Source: [Mycobacterium] crassicus
GTDB taxonomy: Bacteria; Actinomycetota; Actinomycetes; Mycobacteriales; Mycobacteriaceae
Assembly (NCBI RefSeq): GCF_020181615.1
Contig: NZ_CP084029.1
Location: forward strand, 3,826,800-3,890,799
Length of the DNA: 64,000 bases
Direction: 5' to 3'
Position 1 is the first letter of the stretch. Each line of letters starts with the position of its first letter. Below, one piece after another: positions 8,964 through 18,245 of this stretch. Below the pieces are notes generated by a model. It made no database searches, had not been told where the DNA came from, and was given only the letters and a program-made list of their open reading frames with translations. The translations under genes were made by a program, and so were the position numbers.

Positions 8964-10178
8964 ATGGAAAGCCAGGTTGACGTCACCGACGCCGCGTTGG
9001 ACAAACCGACCGGCTACCTCCGCGACCCCTATCCGTACTTCGAGGGCAAGCGCCGCCAAGCCGGTGTCTTTCCCGGCACGGTCATGGACTACTCGAAGAC
9101 CCCGGAATCGCTGCGACCCGAGACGCAGTTCGCCGCCGTCTCGTTCGAGGCGGTGAACCAGGTGTTCCGCGAGTCGGATTCGTTCAACTCGCATATCTAT
9201 GACGTCACCATCGGCCTGTTCCTGGGTCCGACCATTCTGGCGATGGAGGGCGAGAAGCACCGCAAGCACCGCAATCTGGTGTCCTCGGCATTCAAGCGGA
9301 AGTCTCTGGCGCACTGGGAACCGGCGGTGGTGCGGCCGGTGTGCACGGCGCTGATCGACGAGTTCGTCGACGCCGGCAGTGCCGATCTGGTGCACGACTT
9401 CGCCTTCGAGTTCCCCACCCGGGTCATCTCCAAGCTGCTCGGCCTGCCCGAGGAGGACCTGCCGTGGTTCCGGCAGCGCTCGCTGGAGTTGATCAGCTAC
9501 ACCGTGGACTACCAGAGCGCGTTCAGTTCGTCGGCGGCACTGAAGGATTACTTCCTGACCCAGATGGACAAACGCAAGTCGCATCCGACCGAGGACATCA
9601 TCGGTGATCTGGTCACCGCGGAGGTCGACGGCGAGAAGCTCACCGACGAGGCCATCTATTCCTTCCTGCGCCTGCTGCTTCCGGCCGGGTTGGAGACCAC
9701 CTACCGGGCCACCAGCAATCTGCTGTACCTGTTGCTGACGCATCCCGAACAGTTCGCCGCGGTGCGCGCCGATCATGACCTGATCGGCGCCGCCATCGAG
9801 GAGGGCCTGCGGTACGAGACCCCGCTGACCACCGTGCAGCGCACCGCCATTCGCGACACCGAAGTGGCCGGCGTCGCCATTCCGGCCGGCGCGGTGGTCG
9901 ACGTGTGCATCGGTTCGGCCAACCGGGACGAAACCCGGTGGGAACGCCCGGCGGAGTTCGACATCTTCCGGAAGTGGATTCCGCACATCACCTTCGCCGC
10001 CGGTGAGCACACCTGCATGGGCCTGCATCTGGCCCGGATGGAGATGCGGGTGGCGATGGAATGCCTGCTGGACCGGCTCACCGATATCGCACTGGTCACC
10101 GACGGCGACCCGCACATCTACGGCCAGCCGTTCCGCTCGCCGCGCCGACTGCCCGTGACGTTCGCCGCGAACGCCTGA
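8964..10178 (+). CDS. Cytochrome P450 monooxygenase
   Basis: The 404-residue P450 has an I-helix motif PAGLETT, in which Glu replaces the usual Asp, an ExxR motif EGLR and the heme loop FAAGEHTCMG with Cys351 as thiolate ligand. The FG loop and helix I are unlike those of the upstream P450, so this is not a recent duplicate. GGAGA lies 8 bases before the ATG. The gene follows the first P450 with a 26-bp gap, so the two are probably co-transcribed from the TTACnGT promoter. It is convergent with an aldehyde dehydrogenase. Substrate unknown. Confidence 0.9.
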   Translation: MESQVDVTDAALDKPTGYLRDPYPYFEGKRRQAGVFPGTVMDYSKTPESLRPETQFAAVSFEAVNQVFRESDSFNSHIYDVTIGLFLGPTILAMEGEKHRKHRNLVSSAFKRKSLAHWEPAVVRPVCTALIDEFVDAGSADLVHDFAFEFPTRVISKLLGLPEEDLPWFRQRSLELISYTVDYQSAFSSSAALKDYFLTQMDKRKSHPTEDIIGDLVTAEVDGEKLTDEAIYSFLRLLLPAGLETTYRATSNLLYLLLTHPEQFAAVRADHDLIGAAIEEGLRYETPLTTVQRTAIRDTEVAGVAIPAGAVVDVCIGSANRDETRWERPAEFDIFRKWIPHITFAAGEHTCMGLHLARMEMRVAMECLLDRLTDIALVTDGDPHIYGQPFRSPRRLPVTFAANA

Positions 10179-10185
10179 CGACTCG

Positions 10186-11724
10186 TCACGCCCCGCGCGG
10201 CCGGCGGTATCCGATCGTCTTGGTCTCCAGGTACTGCGAGAACCCCTCGATCCCGCACTGCCTGCCCACACCGCTGCTCTTGTAGCCGCCGAAGGGGGCG
10301 TCGGCGCCGTAGTACATCCCGCCGTTGACGCCGATCGCCCCGGTGCGCACCCGCCGGGCGATCGCCATCGCGCGTTCGGCCGACGCCGACACCACCGCAC
10401 CGGCCAGACCGAAGGGGCTGTCGTTGGCTATCCGCACGGCATCGTCGTCGTCGGCGAACGGCAGGATTACCAGCACCGGTCCGAACACCTCGTGCTGGGC
10501 GATGGATGCGCTGTTATCGACACCGACGATCACCGTGGGCGCCACGTAGTGCCCGCCCGCCAGATGATCCGGCAGGTCGTCGAATGCACCACCGCCGGTG
10601 GTGATCTCGGCGCCGTCGGCCGCGGCCTGCATGCAGGCGTCCAGCACCCGCTGCCTGGCCTGCGCGCTGATCAGCGGACCGACCAGTGTCTGCGGCTGCG
10701 CCGGATCGCCCACGGTCACCGCCGCGAACGCCACGGTGACCATGGCGACGACCTCGTCGAACAGCGAGGCGTGCACCAGCATTCTGGTGGTGGCGGCGCA
10801 GGCCTGCCCGGCGTGGACACACACTCCGACCGCGCCGGGGATTACCTTGGCCGGGTCGGCGTCATCCAGCACGATCATCGCTGACTTACCGCCCAACTCC
10901 AGGAAGGTGCGCTTCATCGAGTCGGCACCCTGGCGGGCCAGCAGCTTGCCGACGGCGGTCGACCCGGTGAACGAGACCATGTCGACCCGGGGATCGACGC
11001 CCAGCAGCGCCGCGACCTCGTTGGATTCGGTGGGCACCACGTTGACCACCCCGGCGGGGATGTCGGTGTGCTCGGCGATCAACCGGCCCAGCCGGGTGGC
11101 GTTCCACGGGGTGTGCGGGTCGGGCTTGAGCACGACGGTGTTGCCGGCCGCCAGCGCCGGCCCCAGCTTGTTGAGGATCACCTCGATCGGGAAGTTGGAC
11201 GGGGTGATCGCGGCGACCACACCGACCGGTTCCTTGACGACGGTGCGCACGTTGCGGTCCCCGAACAGTCCCCCGCCGTCGAGCATCCGCTCCCACTCGA
11301 ACTCGTCGATCAACCGCGCCGGGTACCGCAGCCCGTCGGTCAGCGGCCAATCCAGCTGGGCCAGTTGGGTTGTCATCACCGGACAGCCGGTTTCGGCGAT
11401 CAGTTCGGTGCGCAGATCCTCGCGTTCGGCCTCCAGCGCCGACTGGAGTTGTTCCAGGCAGCGCCTACGCAGCGCGCGGTTGGTCGACCAGTCGGTGTCG
11501 TCGAAGGAGCGCCGGGCGGCGCCGATCGCCCGGTCCATGTCCGCGCTGTCGGCGTTGGCGGTGGCGCCCAGGATCCGGCCGGTCGCCGGGCTGACGTTGT
11601 CGAACTGGGCACCCGCGGCGGCCCGGACCAGTTCGCCCGCGATCAGCATTCGCGATTCGGCGTTCGCAGCGGCACGTTCACCGATTTCCACACTGGTGAT
11701 GACCTGCTGCACGACGTCGCCCAC
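10186..11724 (-). CDS. NAD(P)-dependent aldehyde dehydrogenase
   Basis: The 512-residue enzyme has the classical aldehyde dehydrogenase layout: TPSNFP (174-179), FTGSTAVGK (252-260), general base Glu276 in LELGGK, nucleophile Cys309 in GQACAATTR and a C-terminal PFGGYKSSGVGR. It is about 30 residues longer than the other aldehyde dehydrogenase here and belongs to a different branch. The start is GTG 11724, directly preceded by GGAGGTCAG. It is transcribed alone on the minus strand, divergent from the CaiB transferase and convergent with the P450 pair. A TTACnGT repeat lies 28 bp upstream. Confidence 0.9.
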   Translation of the reverse strand: MGDVVQQVITSVEIGERAAANAESRMLIAGELVRAAAGAQFDNVSPATGRILGATANADSADMDRAIGAARRSFDDTDWSTNRALRRRCLEQLQSALEAEREDLRTELIAETGCPVMTTQLAQLDWPLTDGLRYPARLIDEFEWERMLDGGGLFGDRNVRTVVKEPVGVVAAITPSNFPIEVILNKLGPALAAGNTVVLKPDPHTPWNATRLGRLIAEHTDIPAGVVNVVPTESNEVAALLGVDPRVDMVSFTGSTAVGKLLARQGADSMKRTFLELGGKSAMIVLDDADPAKVIPGAVGVCVHAGQACAATTRMLVHASLFDEVVAMVTVAFAAVTVGDPAQPQTLVGPLISAQARQRVLDACMQAAADGAEITTGGGAFDDLPDHLAGGHYVAPTVIVGVDNSASIAQHEVFGPVLVILPFADDDDAVRIANDSPFGLAGAVVSASAERAMAIARRVRTGAIGVNGGMYYGADAPFGGYKSSGVGRQCGIEGFSQYLETKTIGYRRPRGA

Positions 11725-11751
11725 CTGACCTCCAGCTATTTCGGATGCCCA

Positions 11752-11770
11752 ACCGTAACCATTACAGTAG
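11752..11770. promoter_or_regulatory. Putative operator, TTACnGT direct repeat (site 3)
   Basis: Read on the minus strand this is CTACTGT-AATGG-TTACGGT, one base off the shared consensus. It sits between the divergent aldehyde dehydrogenase (28 bp to its start) and the CaiB transferase (43 bp to its start). Confidence 0.55.
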
Positions 11771-11812
11771 AATACTTCAATTGGCTCTCACGGGCGGCAG
11801 GAGCGCACTGAG

Positions 11813-13039
11813 TTGATCAAGGTCATGGACGGCTTCCGGGTACTGGAGGTCGCGCAGTACACGTTCGTCCCCGCCGCCGGAGCCATCCTGGCCGACTGGG
11901 GCGCCGACGTCATCAAGGTCGAGCACCCGGTGCGCGGCGACACCCAGCGCGGGTTCATCCGGATGGGCGGCTTCGAGCTCAACCCCGACCGCCATCCCCT
12001 GATCGAGCATCCCAACCGCGGCAAACGCAGTGTGGGCATCGACGTGTCGACCCAAGCCGGGCAAGAGGTGCTGCACGAACTGGCCGCGTCCGCCGACGTG
12101 TTCTTGACCAACTACCTTCCGGCCGCGCGGCAGAAGAACAGGTTCGATGTGGAGCACATTCGCGCCGCGAACCCGAACATCGTCTACGCCCGCGGCAGCG
12201 CGTACGGCGACAAAGGCCCCCAACGCGACGTCGGCGGGTTCGACGGCACCGCGTTCTGGACCCGCAGCGGGGTCGGCCACGCCCTGAGCCCCGAAGAACT
12301 CGGAGCGCCGATCTCGCAGGGCATCCCGGCCTTCGGCGACTCGATCGGCGGGATGAACATCGCCGGCGGGATCGCCGCCGCGCTGCTGCACCGCGAACGC
12401 ACCGGGGAGGCCCTGGAAGTCGACGTCTCGCTGCTGTCCACGGCGTGGTGGGCAGCCGGTGCCAGCGTGACGCAGGCCATGGACACCGGCGAGACCATGC
12501 GGGCGCCGATGCCGCAATCCGGTGGCTCACCGGCGAATCCGTTCCTGGGCAACTACACCACCTCCGACGGCGGCACCATCAACCTGTGCATCGTCAGCCC
12601 GACGGGCTACATCCGGGACACCTTCGAGCACTTAGGCATTCCCGAGGCGGCCAACGACCCGCGCTTCGCCGAGGTGCTGGCGCTGATGCAGAACGCCGAG
12701 GCGGCCAGCAGCCTGATCGTGGATGCCATCGGCGCCAAGCCCTTCGAATACTGGCGCGAGCACCTCAAGACCATGAAGGGCCAGTGGGCGCCCTTCCAGA
12801 GTCTGGTCGACCTGGCCTCCGACGAGCAGGCCATCGCCAACGACATGATCACCGAGGTCGATGCCGCCGACGGCGGGGCGCCGTTCAAGGTCGTGCGCGG
12901 TCCGGTGCAGTTCAACGGCGAGCCGCTGCAGACCACCCGCGCCCCACAGGCTTCCGAGCACACCGAGGTCGTGCTGATGGAGCTCGGCATGGACTGGGAC
13001 CGCATCGAAAAGCTCAAGGAGTCAGGCGCTATCGCTTAA
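11813..13039 (+). CDS. CaiB/BaiF family CoA transferase (family III)
   Basis: The 408-residue protein belongs to the family III CoA transferases, which move CoA between carboxylic acids, or in some members racemise alpha-methylacyl-CoA. The N-terminal block VLEVAQYTF, GADVIKVEHP (31-40), the NRGKRS loop and the catalytic-aspartate motif GGFDGTAFW (Asp144) are clear. I chose the TTG at 11813 because AGGAG lies about 11 bases upstream; an ATG four codons later (11825) is the alternative. It is convergent with the thioesterase, overlapping it by 11 bases. Both CoA transfer and epimerisation at an alpha-methyl centre are plausible; sequence alone does not decide. Confidence 0.85.
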   Translation: MIKVMDGFRVLEVAQYTFVPAAGAILADWGADVIKVEHPVRGDTQRGFIRMGGFELNPDRHPLIEHPNRGKRSVGIDVSTQAGQEVLHELAASADVFLTNYLPAARQKNRFDVEHIRAANPNIVYARGSAYGDKGPQRDVGGFDGTAFWTRSGVGHALSPEELGAPISQGIPAFGDSIGGMNIAGGIAAALLHRERTGEALEVDVSLLSTAWWAAGASVTQAMDTGETMRAPMPQSGGSPANPFLGNYTTSDGGTINLCIVSPTGYIRDTFEHLGIPEAANDPRFAEVLALMQNAEAASSLIVDAIGAKPFEYWREHLKTMKGQWAPFQSLVDLASDEQAIANDMITEVDAADGGAPFKVVRGPVQFNGEPLQTTRAPQASEHTEVVLMELGMDWDRIEKLKESGAIA

Positions 13040-13838
13040 CCCGGTCTTCCCCGTCGTATTTTCTGGCCGCATCGAAGTTGAAGTTCGCGATCGCGGTCGA
13101 CACACCGCTGCCGATCGGGCCGAGGGTGTCGAACAGGCTCGCGCTTCCGGTCGCCACTCCCGCGTCGCTGTAGTGGGTCAGGGCCGCCAACCCGATGTAG
13201 GGGCCGACCGGCAGCCGGCTCAGGGTCAGGGTGTAGTCGGCGTTGATGAAGGCCAATCCCTTGGTGCTGAAGTTCGTCATCGAGGCGGTGACGTCGACGG
13301 CCATCGCCGCCCGCACGAACGGCGTGAGCTCCTCGCCGTCGACGAGGTCACGGATCTCACGCAACCAGGCGTAGCGCGGCCCGGAGTGTTGCCACGGAAA
13401 GCGGTCGCCGTCGTCGTTGCCGTAGGTCCGGATGAACATCGGCACGGAATCGTCGAAGCGCACCGGTTCCCTCGGGAGCGGCGGCAGCGTGACGGCGGTG
13501 CTGAAGAACTCACCGTCGGGCTGGGTGCCACGCCGCAGATACAGCGCCGAGGCACGGGCCACCAGCTCGCCGTCTTGCGTCATCGCGGCGTCGATGGCCC
13601 GCATCCGCGACCCCGCCCGGATCACCGACGCAGTGACCCGCAGTGGTGCACTGGCCACCCGGCGCAGGATCTCGACGGTCAGCCGCGCCGGTTGCAGATC
13701 GTCGTCTGCCGCATGGTGCTCGATGGCGCGGGCCAGCAGACCGCCGATCACCTGACCACCGAGCGTCGGCCCCCACCCGCCGTGGGCGATGGGGTTGGGC
13801 ACCAGGTCGTTGTCACGACGAACCACGAACGGGATCAT
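13029..13838 (-). CDS. Acyl-CoA thioesterase, double hotdog
   Basis: The 269-residue protein matches TesB/acyl-CoA thioesterase II-like double-hotdog proteins of actinobacteria: GGWGPTLGGQVIGG near the N-terminus, an internal DLQPARLTVEILR strand, and a C-terminal repeat ending in SLFDTLGPIG. Such enzymes hydrolyse acyl-CoA to free acid and CoA. The ATG at 13838 overlaps the stop of the upstream epimerase (ATGA), which fixes the start; an ATG eight codons upstream would lie within that gene. It probably works with the epimerase in a two-gene operon, releasing a dead-end or final acyl-CoA. Confidence 0.8.
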   Translation of the reverse strand: MIPFVVRRDNDLVPNPIAHGGWGPTLGGQVIGGLLARAIEHHAADDDLQPARLTVEILRRVASAPLRVTASVIRAGSRMRAIDAAMTQDGELVARASALYLRRGTQPDGEFFSTAVTLPPLPREPVRFDDSVPMFIRTYGNDDGDRFPWQHSGPRYAWLREIRDLVDGEELTPFVRAAMAVDVTASMTNFSTKGLAFINADYTLTLSRLPVGPYIGLAALTHYSDAGVATGSASLFDTLGPIGSGVSTAIANFNFDAARKYDGEDRVKR

Positions 13839-14845
13839 GTCTTGCTGCGTTCCAGGTAGCACCGTGCGGCGCCGCGGATCGCCTGCTCGGTCGGTTCCGG
13901 GTGCCAGCCCAGTTCTCGGGTGGCCTTGCTGTGGTCGGCGGGAGAGGTCAACGCCATCAGTCGTGCACCTGTCGCGGTGAACGCGAAGTCATGACGCAGC
14001 AGAACCCCAAGGGCCCCGACGAGGTGCCCCACCACCTGCAGCACCGCCATCGGTATACCGATGCGCGGCGGTGCGGCCCCGACCGCTTCGGCTGCGATGG
14101 TGAACATCTCGCGTTGGGTCATGTACCGCTCGGAGATGATGTACCGCTCGCCGATCCGTCCCCGCTCCGCGGCCAGCAGCATTCCCCGGGCGGCATCGTC
14201 GATCCCCACCACCTCAGAACCCACGCCCCGCGCGTACGCCGGCATCCGGCCCAGCGCCGCGAGCTGAACGAGCGTGCCCTGCCGCGGCTGCCAATCAGGC
14301 GGGCCGTACGGATTGGACACGTTCGTCACGACGGCCGGCAGGCCGCGGTCGGCCACGTAGGACAGCACCAGCCGCTCGGCTTCACGGCGCGAGGCGATGT
14401 ATCCGCTGCCCTCCTCGGCCCAGTTGAACGGTGTTCGTTCGTCCACCGTTTCGCCGTTGCGGCCCACCGCGATAGTGCCGATGGTGCTCAGGAACACGAA
14501 CCGCTCGAGCTGCGCCTCCACAGCTACGTCCAGGACATTGCGCAGACCTTCGACATTGGTCCTGAACAAGGGCGCGGGATCACGAAGCTCCGCCCTGGTG
14601 TCGACGACGCAGTAGTACACGACATCGCGGTCGGCCATCGCGGCGGTGACCGCCTCGGTGTCGAAGATGTCTCCGTAGCACCGCTGGACGTCGAGTCCGT
14701 CGATCCCCTTGGTGGAGCTCGACCGGCGCAACAACACGCGCACGTCGTCGCCGCGCGCGGCCAACTGCCGGGTGACGCAGGCACCGACGTTTCCGCTGGC
14801 GCCCATGACGAGGGCTCGCCGCGTTGTCACTGATTCACTGTCCAC
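13835..14845 (-). CDS. NAD-dependent epimerase/3-beta-hydroxysteroid dehydrogenase-like protein
   Basis: This extended short-chain dehydrogenase of about 336 residues has the N-terminal nucleotide motif GASGNVG (15-21), a catalytic-serine region FLSTIG and the PYGP stretch typical of epimerases and 3-beta-hydroxysteroid dehydrogenases. The usual YxxxK is YIASR here, with Arg in place of Lys, which may reduce or alter catalysis. The start is uncertain: GTG 14845 or GTG 14830, neither with a good ribosome site. The frame stays open far upstream to 15796, but that is antisense to the thiolase gene. It is divergent from the DUF35 gene with a TTACnGT repeat in between. Confidence 0.8.
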   Translation of the reverse strand: MDSESVTTRRALVMGASGNVGACVTRQLAARGDDVRVLLRRSSSTKGIDGLDVQRCYGDIFDTEAVTAAMADRDVVYYCVVDTRAELRDPAPLFRTNVEGLRNVLDVAVEAQLERFVFLSTIGTIAVGRNGETVDERTPFNWAEEGSGYIASRREAERLVLSYVADRGLPAVVTNVSNPYGPPDWQPRQGTLVQLAALGRMPAYARGVGSEVVGIDDAARGMLLAAERGRIGERYIISERYMTQREMFTIAAEAVGAAPPRIGIPMAVLQVVGHLVGALGVLLRHDFAFTATGARLMALTSPADHSKATRELGWHPEPTEQAIRGAARCYLERSKT

Positions 14846-14888
14846 ATAGCGTCCGGGTCCGTAGTTGGCCAACTTCCGCCATTGTAGG

Positions 14889-14907
14889 TTACCGTAAGAC
14901 TTACAGT
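14889..14907. promoter_or_regulatory. Putative operator, TTACnGT direct repeat (site 4)
   Basis: The sequence TTACCGT-AAGAC-TTACAGT matches both halves of the shared pattern exactly. It lies 26 bp before the DUF35 gene start (plus strand) and 43 bp before the epimerase start (minus strand). Confidence 0.6.
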
Positions 14908-14933
14908 TAGTAGACCCGTAACGCGGAGGGCCC

Positions 14934-15353
14934 ATGCCGAAAGCGCTCGCACCCGATATCTCGACGTGGCCGGAGGCGGACCCGCAGCTGATCGCCAGCC
15001 GGTGCGGGGACTGTGATGCCACGGTGTTCCCGGCGCAGCCGCGCTGCCCGCGCTGCAGCGGGGACCGGATGAGCCAGGCCCTGCTCCCCCGCAACGGCAC
15101 CCTGGTGGCCTGGACCACCCAGGGCTTCCCGCCCGGCCCGCCGTATCTGGGCCCCGGGGGGAAGGACTTCATCCCGTTCGGGGTCGGCCTGGTGCAGCTC
15201 GGTGATGTCATTCGGGTGGAGGGCCGGCTGACCGAAAACGACCCGGAGAAACTGCAATTCGGCATGCCGGTGGAGCTGACCATGATCCCGTTCGCGACCG
15301 GCGCCGACGGCGACGAGATCATCACCTTCGCGTTCCGGCCGGTGAGCTCATGA
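14934..15353 (+). CDS. DUF35 OB-fold protein with zinc ribbon
   Basis: The 139-residue protein has a four-cysteine zinc ribbon (Cys24, Cys27, Cys38, Cys41) followed by an OB-fold domain, the layout of DUF35 proteins. These bind acyl-CoA and form complexes with thiolase-fold partners; in steroid catabolism the DUF35 part of ChsH2 partners the aldolase Ltp2. The following thiolase-fold gene overlaps it by four bases (ATGA), which supports a stoichiometric complex. GGAGGG precedes the ATG. It is the first gene of the operon 14934-17746. Confidence 0.85.
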   Translation: MPKALAPDISTWPEADPQLIASRCGDCDATVFPAQPRCPRCSGDRMSQALLPRNGTLVAWTTQGFPPGPPYLGPGGKDFIPFGVGLVQLGDVIRVEGRLTENDPEKLQFGMPVELTMIPFATGADGDEIITFAFRPVSS

Positions 15354-16495
15354 ACGACGTCGCGATCATCGGGGTGGGCCTGCATCCGTTCGGCCGCTTC
15401 GAAGGCAAGTCCGCGATGGACATGGGGGTGGACGCCATCTTCGCCGCGGTCACCGACGCCGGGGTGGATTGGAAAGACATCGGCGCGGCTACCGGCGGTA
15501 GCTGGACCATCGCCAACCCGGATGCGATCGTCGGCATGGTCGGGCTCTCGGGCATCCCGTTCACCAACGTGTTCAACGCCTGCGCCACCGCGGCCAGCGC
15601 GGCCAAGGTCTGCGCGGACGGTATCCGATTGGGCGACTACGACATCGGGATCGCGGTCGGGCTGGACAAGCATCCGCGAGGAGCGTTCACCGAGGACCCG
15701 GCGCTGGTCGGGATGCCGCGCTGGTACGCCGAGAACGGCCAGTACCTGACCACCCAGTACTTCGGTATGAAGGCCAACCGCTACCTGCATGATCACGGTA
15801 TCTCCCAGCGGACGCTGGCCAAGGTCGCGGCCAAGAACTTCCGCAACGGGGCGCTGAACCCGAATGCGTTCCGCCGCAAGCCCATCTCCGAGGAGGAGAT
15901 CCTGGGTTCACCGATGCTGAACTATCCGCTGACCCAGTACATGTTCTGCGCCCCGGATGAGGGCGCAGCCGCGGTGGTGATGTGCCGCGCCGACATCGCC
16001 CACCGCTACACCGACAAACCGGTATACCTACGCGCGGTGGAGGTGCGCACCCGCCGCTACGGCGCCTACGAGGTCAACACCACCTTCGCCCCGGTCACCG
16101 AGGACCTGGCCCCCACCGTCTACGCCGCGCGTGCCGCATTCGAAAAGGCCGGTGTGGCACCCGAGGACGTCGACGTCGTGCAGCTGCAGGACACCGATGC
16201 CGGCGCGGAGGTCATCCACATGGCCGAGTGCGGATTCTGCGCCGACGGCGACCAGGAGAAGCTGCTCGCCGACGGCGCCACCGAGATCTCCGGGTCACTG
16301 CCGGTCAACACCGACGGCGGGCTGATCGCCAACGGCGAACCGATCGGCGCGTCCGGACTGCGCCAGATCCACGAATTGGTGCGCCAGCTGCGCGGCCAGG
16401 CCGGCGAGCGCCAGGTCCCGGGCGAGCCGAAGGTGGGCTTCGCCCAGCTCTACGGCGCACCGGGCACCGCGGCGGCCACCATCTTGACCCGCTAG
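15350..16495 (+). CDS. Thiolase-fold lipid-transfer protein (SCPx/Ltp-like)
   Basis: The 381-residue protein belongs to the SCP-x type thiolases. Cys78 in the NACATA motif takes the place of the first thiolase cysteine. The histidine region GEPIGASG is altered from the standard GHP, and the C-terminal cysteine loop is replaced by GAPGTAA. Proteins of this kind, paired with DUF35, catalyse thiolysis or retro-aldol cleavage of side-chain CoA esters. Translation is coupled to the DUF35 gene upstream. The amidohydrolase follows after 18 bp. Whether it acts as thiolase or aldolase cannot be settled by reading. A second, more degenerate pair is encoded at 18238-19881. Confidence 0.84.
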   Translation: MNDVAIIGVGLHPFGRFEGKSAMDMGVDAIFAAVTDAGVDWKDIGAATGGSWTIANPDAIVGMVGLSGIPFTNVFNACATAASAAKVCADGIRLGDYDIGIAVGLDKHPRGAFTEDPALVGMPRWYAENGQYLTTQYFGMKANRYLHDHGISQRTLAKVAAKNFRNGALNPNAFRRKPISEEEILGSPMLNYPLTQYMFCAPDEGAAAVVMCRADIAHRYTDKPVYLRAVEVRTRRYGAYEVNTTFAPVTEDLAPTVYAARAAFEKAGVAPEDVDVVQLQDTDAGAEVIHMAECGFCADGDQEKLLADGATEISGSLPVNTDGGLIANGEPIGASGLRQIHELVRQLRGQAGERQVPGEPKVGFAQLYGAPGTAAATILTR

Positions 16496-16513
16496 CGACA
16501 AGGCGGCTCCCCC

Positions 16514-17746
16514 ATGACCCAGTTCCGTGACGCACCGATCTTCGATGCCGACCAGCACATGTACGAGACCCCGGAGGCCTTGACGCAGTTCCTTCCGGAA
16601 AAATATTCGCGGGCAGTCCAATTCGCCCAGATCGGTCGTCAGACCAGAATCATCATCAACAACCGCGTCAGCGACTTCATCCCGAACCCGACCTTCGAGC
16701 GGGTCGCCGCGCCCGGCGCCCACGAGAAGTTCTTCGCCGGCGAGAACGCCGAGGGCCTGACCCTGCGCGAGATGCAGGGCCCCGCCATCGAAGCACCGGC
16801 GGCCACCCGTAACCCCGTCGACCGGGTCGCCGAGCTGGACCGCCAAGGCGTGGTGGAGGCGTTGAACTACCCGACGCTGGCCAGCCTGGTCGAGCACTCC
16901 AGCGCCGAAGACCCGGAACTCACCCTCGCGATCATTCACGCGCTGAATCAGTGGATGGCGCAGCACTGGTCCTACAACTACCAGGGCCGAGTGTTCTCCA
17001 CGCCCATCATCAACCTCTCGGAGGTCGACGGCGCCCAGCGCGAACTCGACTACATCCTGTCCCAGGGTGCGGCGGTCGCACTGATCAAACCCGGCCCGGT
17101 CAACGGCATCGGTGGCTGGCGCTCACCGGCGCTGGGCGAGTTCGACCCGTTCTGGCGTGACGTGCAGGCCGCCGGGCTGCCGATCGTGTTGCACGCCAGC
17201 TACCCGCCGCTGGATGACTACGTGAACCGCTGGGAGCCGCCGCACACCCAGAACTTCATGGCGCAGAGCGCCTTCCGCTGGATGGTGCTGGGCCATCGCG
17301 AGATCGCCGACATGATCACCGCCTTGATCTGCCACGGCACCCTGACCCGCTTCCCCCAGCTGCGCATCGCCAGTGTGGAGAACGGCAGCTCGTGGATCGC
17401 GCCGCTGTTCAATGACTTCGGTGAGCTGTACAAGAAGATGCCGCAGAACTTCCCCGAGCATCCGCACGAAGTGTTCCGGCGCAACATCTGGGTCAGCCCG
17501 TTCTGGGAGGGCTCCGTCTCCGATGTGGTCGAGACCGTCGGCTGGGACAAGGTGTTGTTCGGATCGGACTATCCCCACCCCGAGGGCCTGGCCGAACCGA
17601 AGGGCTTCTGGCGCTACGCCGAAGGCATGGACGTCCGCCGCACCTACGACTTCATGGGCGACAACGCGCGCCGGTTCATGGGGCTGCCCATTGCCAATCC
17701 GGACCCCGATGCCGCCGAGCCGCCGGTGGCGGCGGCGAACGCCTGA
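16514..17746 (+). CDS. Amidohydrolase-2 family metal-dependent hydrolase (paralog A)
   Basis: The 410-residue TIM-barrel protein carries DADQH (11-15), the DxDxH variant of the metal-binding motif, a mid-barrel histidine in VLHAS and the C-terminal GSDYPHPEG (about 348-356) with the catalytic Asp. Relatives hydrolyse C-C or C-N bonds or decarboxylate (ACMSD, LigY types). It ends the DUF35/thiolase operon, so it probably acts on a product of those steps, such as a cyclic or vinylogous acid. It is close in length and motif to the paralogs at 32046 and 60209. It is convergent with a SnoaL gene four bases away. Confidence 0.85.
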   Translation: MTQFRDAPIFDADQHMYETPEALTQFLPEKYSRAVQFAQIGRQTRIIINNRVSDFIPNPTFERVAAPGAHEKFFAGENAEGLTLREMQGPAIEAPAATRNPVDRVAELDRQGVVEALNYPTLASLVEHSSAEDPELTLAIIHALNQWMAQHWSYNYQGRVFSTPIINLSEVDGAQRELDYILSQGAAVALIKPGPVNGIGGWRSPALGEFDPFWRDVQAAGLPIVLHASYPPLDDYVNRWEPPHTQNFMAQSAFRWMVLGHREIADMITALICHGTLTRFPQLRIASVENGSSWIAPLFNDFGELYKKMPQNFPEHPHEVFRRNIWVSPFWEGSVSDVVETVGWDKVLFGSDYPHPEGLAEPKGFWRYAEGMDVRRTYDFMGDNARRFMGLPIANPDPDAAEPPVAAANA

Positions 17747-17750
17747 GGAA

Positions 17751-18245
17751 TCACCTCATCAGCACCCGAGCCAATCGCCCCAGCACCCCCCGGATCCGCG
17801 GCGACAGATAGACCGCGATCAGCCCGTTGAAGACATCCTCGCGCAGTCGGGTCAGCACCGAAGACTTGATCCGCCACTCGCCGTCGGCCTTTTCGTAGGT
17901 TTCGGTGTAGTGGCCGTAGCCGCGCAGGTTGACCCCCGGCCCGAACCGCACCACGTCCTCCAATGCCCACACCCCGCTCGCGGTGGTGGGCGAGGTCAGC
18001 TCGATGTCGGGCGCATGCACCTGATGGACGGTGGGCTGCGAGCGCAGGCTCTTGCGGGTGAACACCACGAATTCGTCGGCGCCGTGGATGACTTTGCCAC
18101 CCGCCCGCGAGGTGTCGCTGAGGAAGTCGTCGGTGAACAGGGTGCGCCAGGCCACCCAGTCCTTGGTGTCCAGATACCGGCAGTAGCGGGACTTCAGCCG
18201 TTTGATCGCCTCGATCTCGGCCAGCGCGCCCCCGTCATCAACCAT
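17751..18245 (-). CDS. SnoaL/NTF2-like protein
   Basis: The 164-residue protein has the cone-fold pattern of the SnoaL-like/NTF2 family, with RYCRYLDTKDWVAW near the N-terminus and a C-terminal basic tail. Family members include ketosteroid isomerase-like and polyketide cyclase-like enzymes, as well as non-catalytic proteins. ATG 18245 overlaps the stop of the upstream DUF35-like gene by eight bases, which supports this start over longer frames. It is the last gene of the long minus operon that begins at 25143. A related protein is encoded at 22131-22580. A role as an isomerase or hydratase on an enone is possible but not shown. Confidence 0.75.
   Translation of the reverse strand: MVDDGGALAEIEAIKRLKSRYCRYLDTKDWVAWRTLFTDDFLSDTSRAGGKVIHGADEFVVFTRKSLRSQPTVHQVHAPDIELTSPTTASGVWALEDVVRFGPGVNLRGYGHYTETYEKADGEWRIKSSVLTRLREDVFNGLIAVYLSPRIRGVLGRLARVLMR

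Noticed and set aside
13835..15796. A 653-codon open frame on the minus strand extending the epimerase upstream
   Set aside because: The extra part is antisense to the DUF35 and thiolase genes and shows no protein motif; the GC-rich DNA keeps the shadow frame open.
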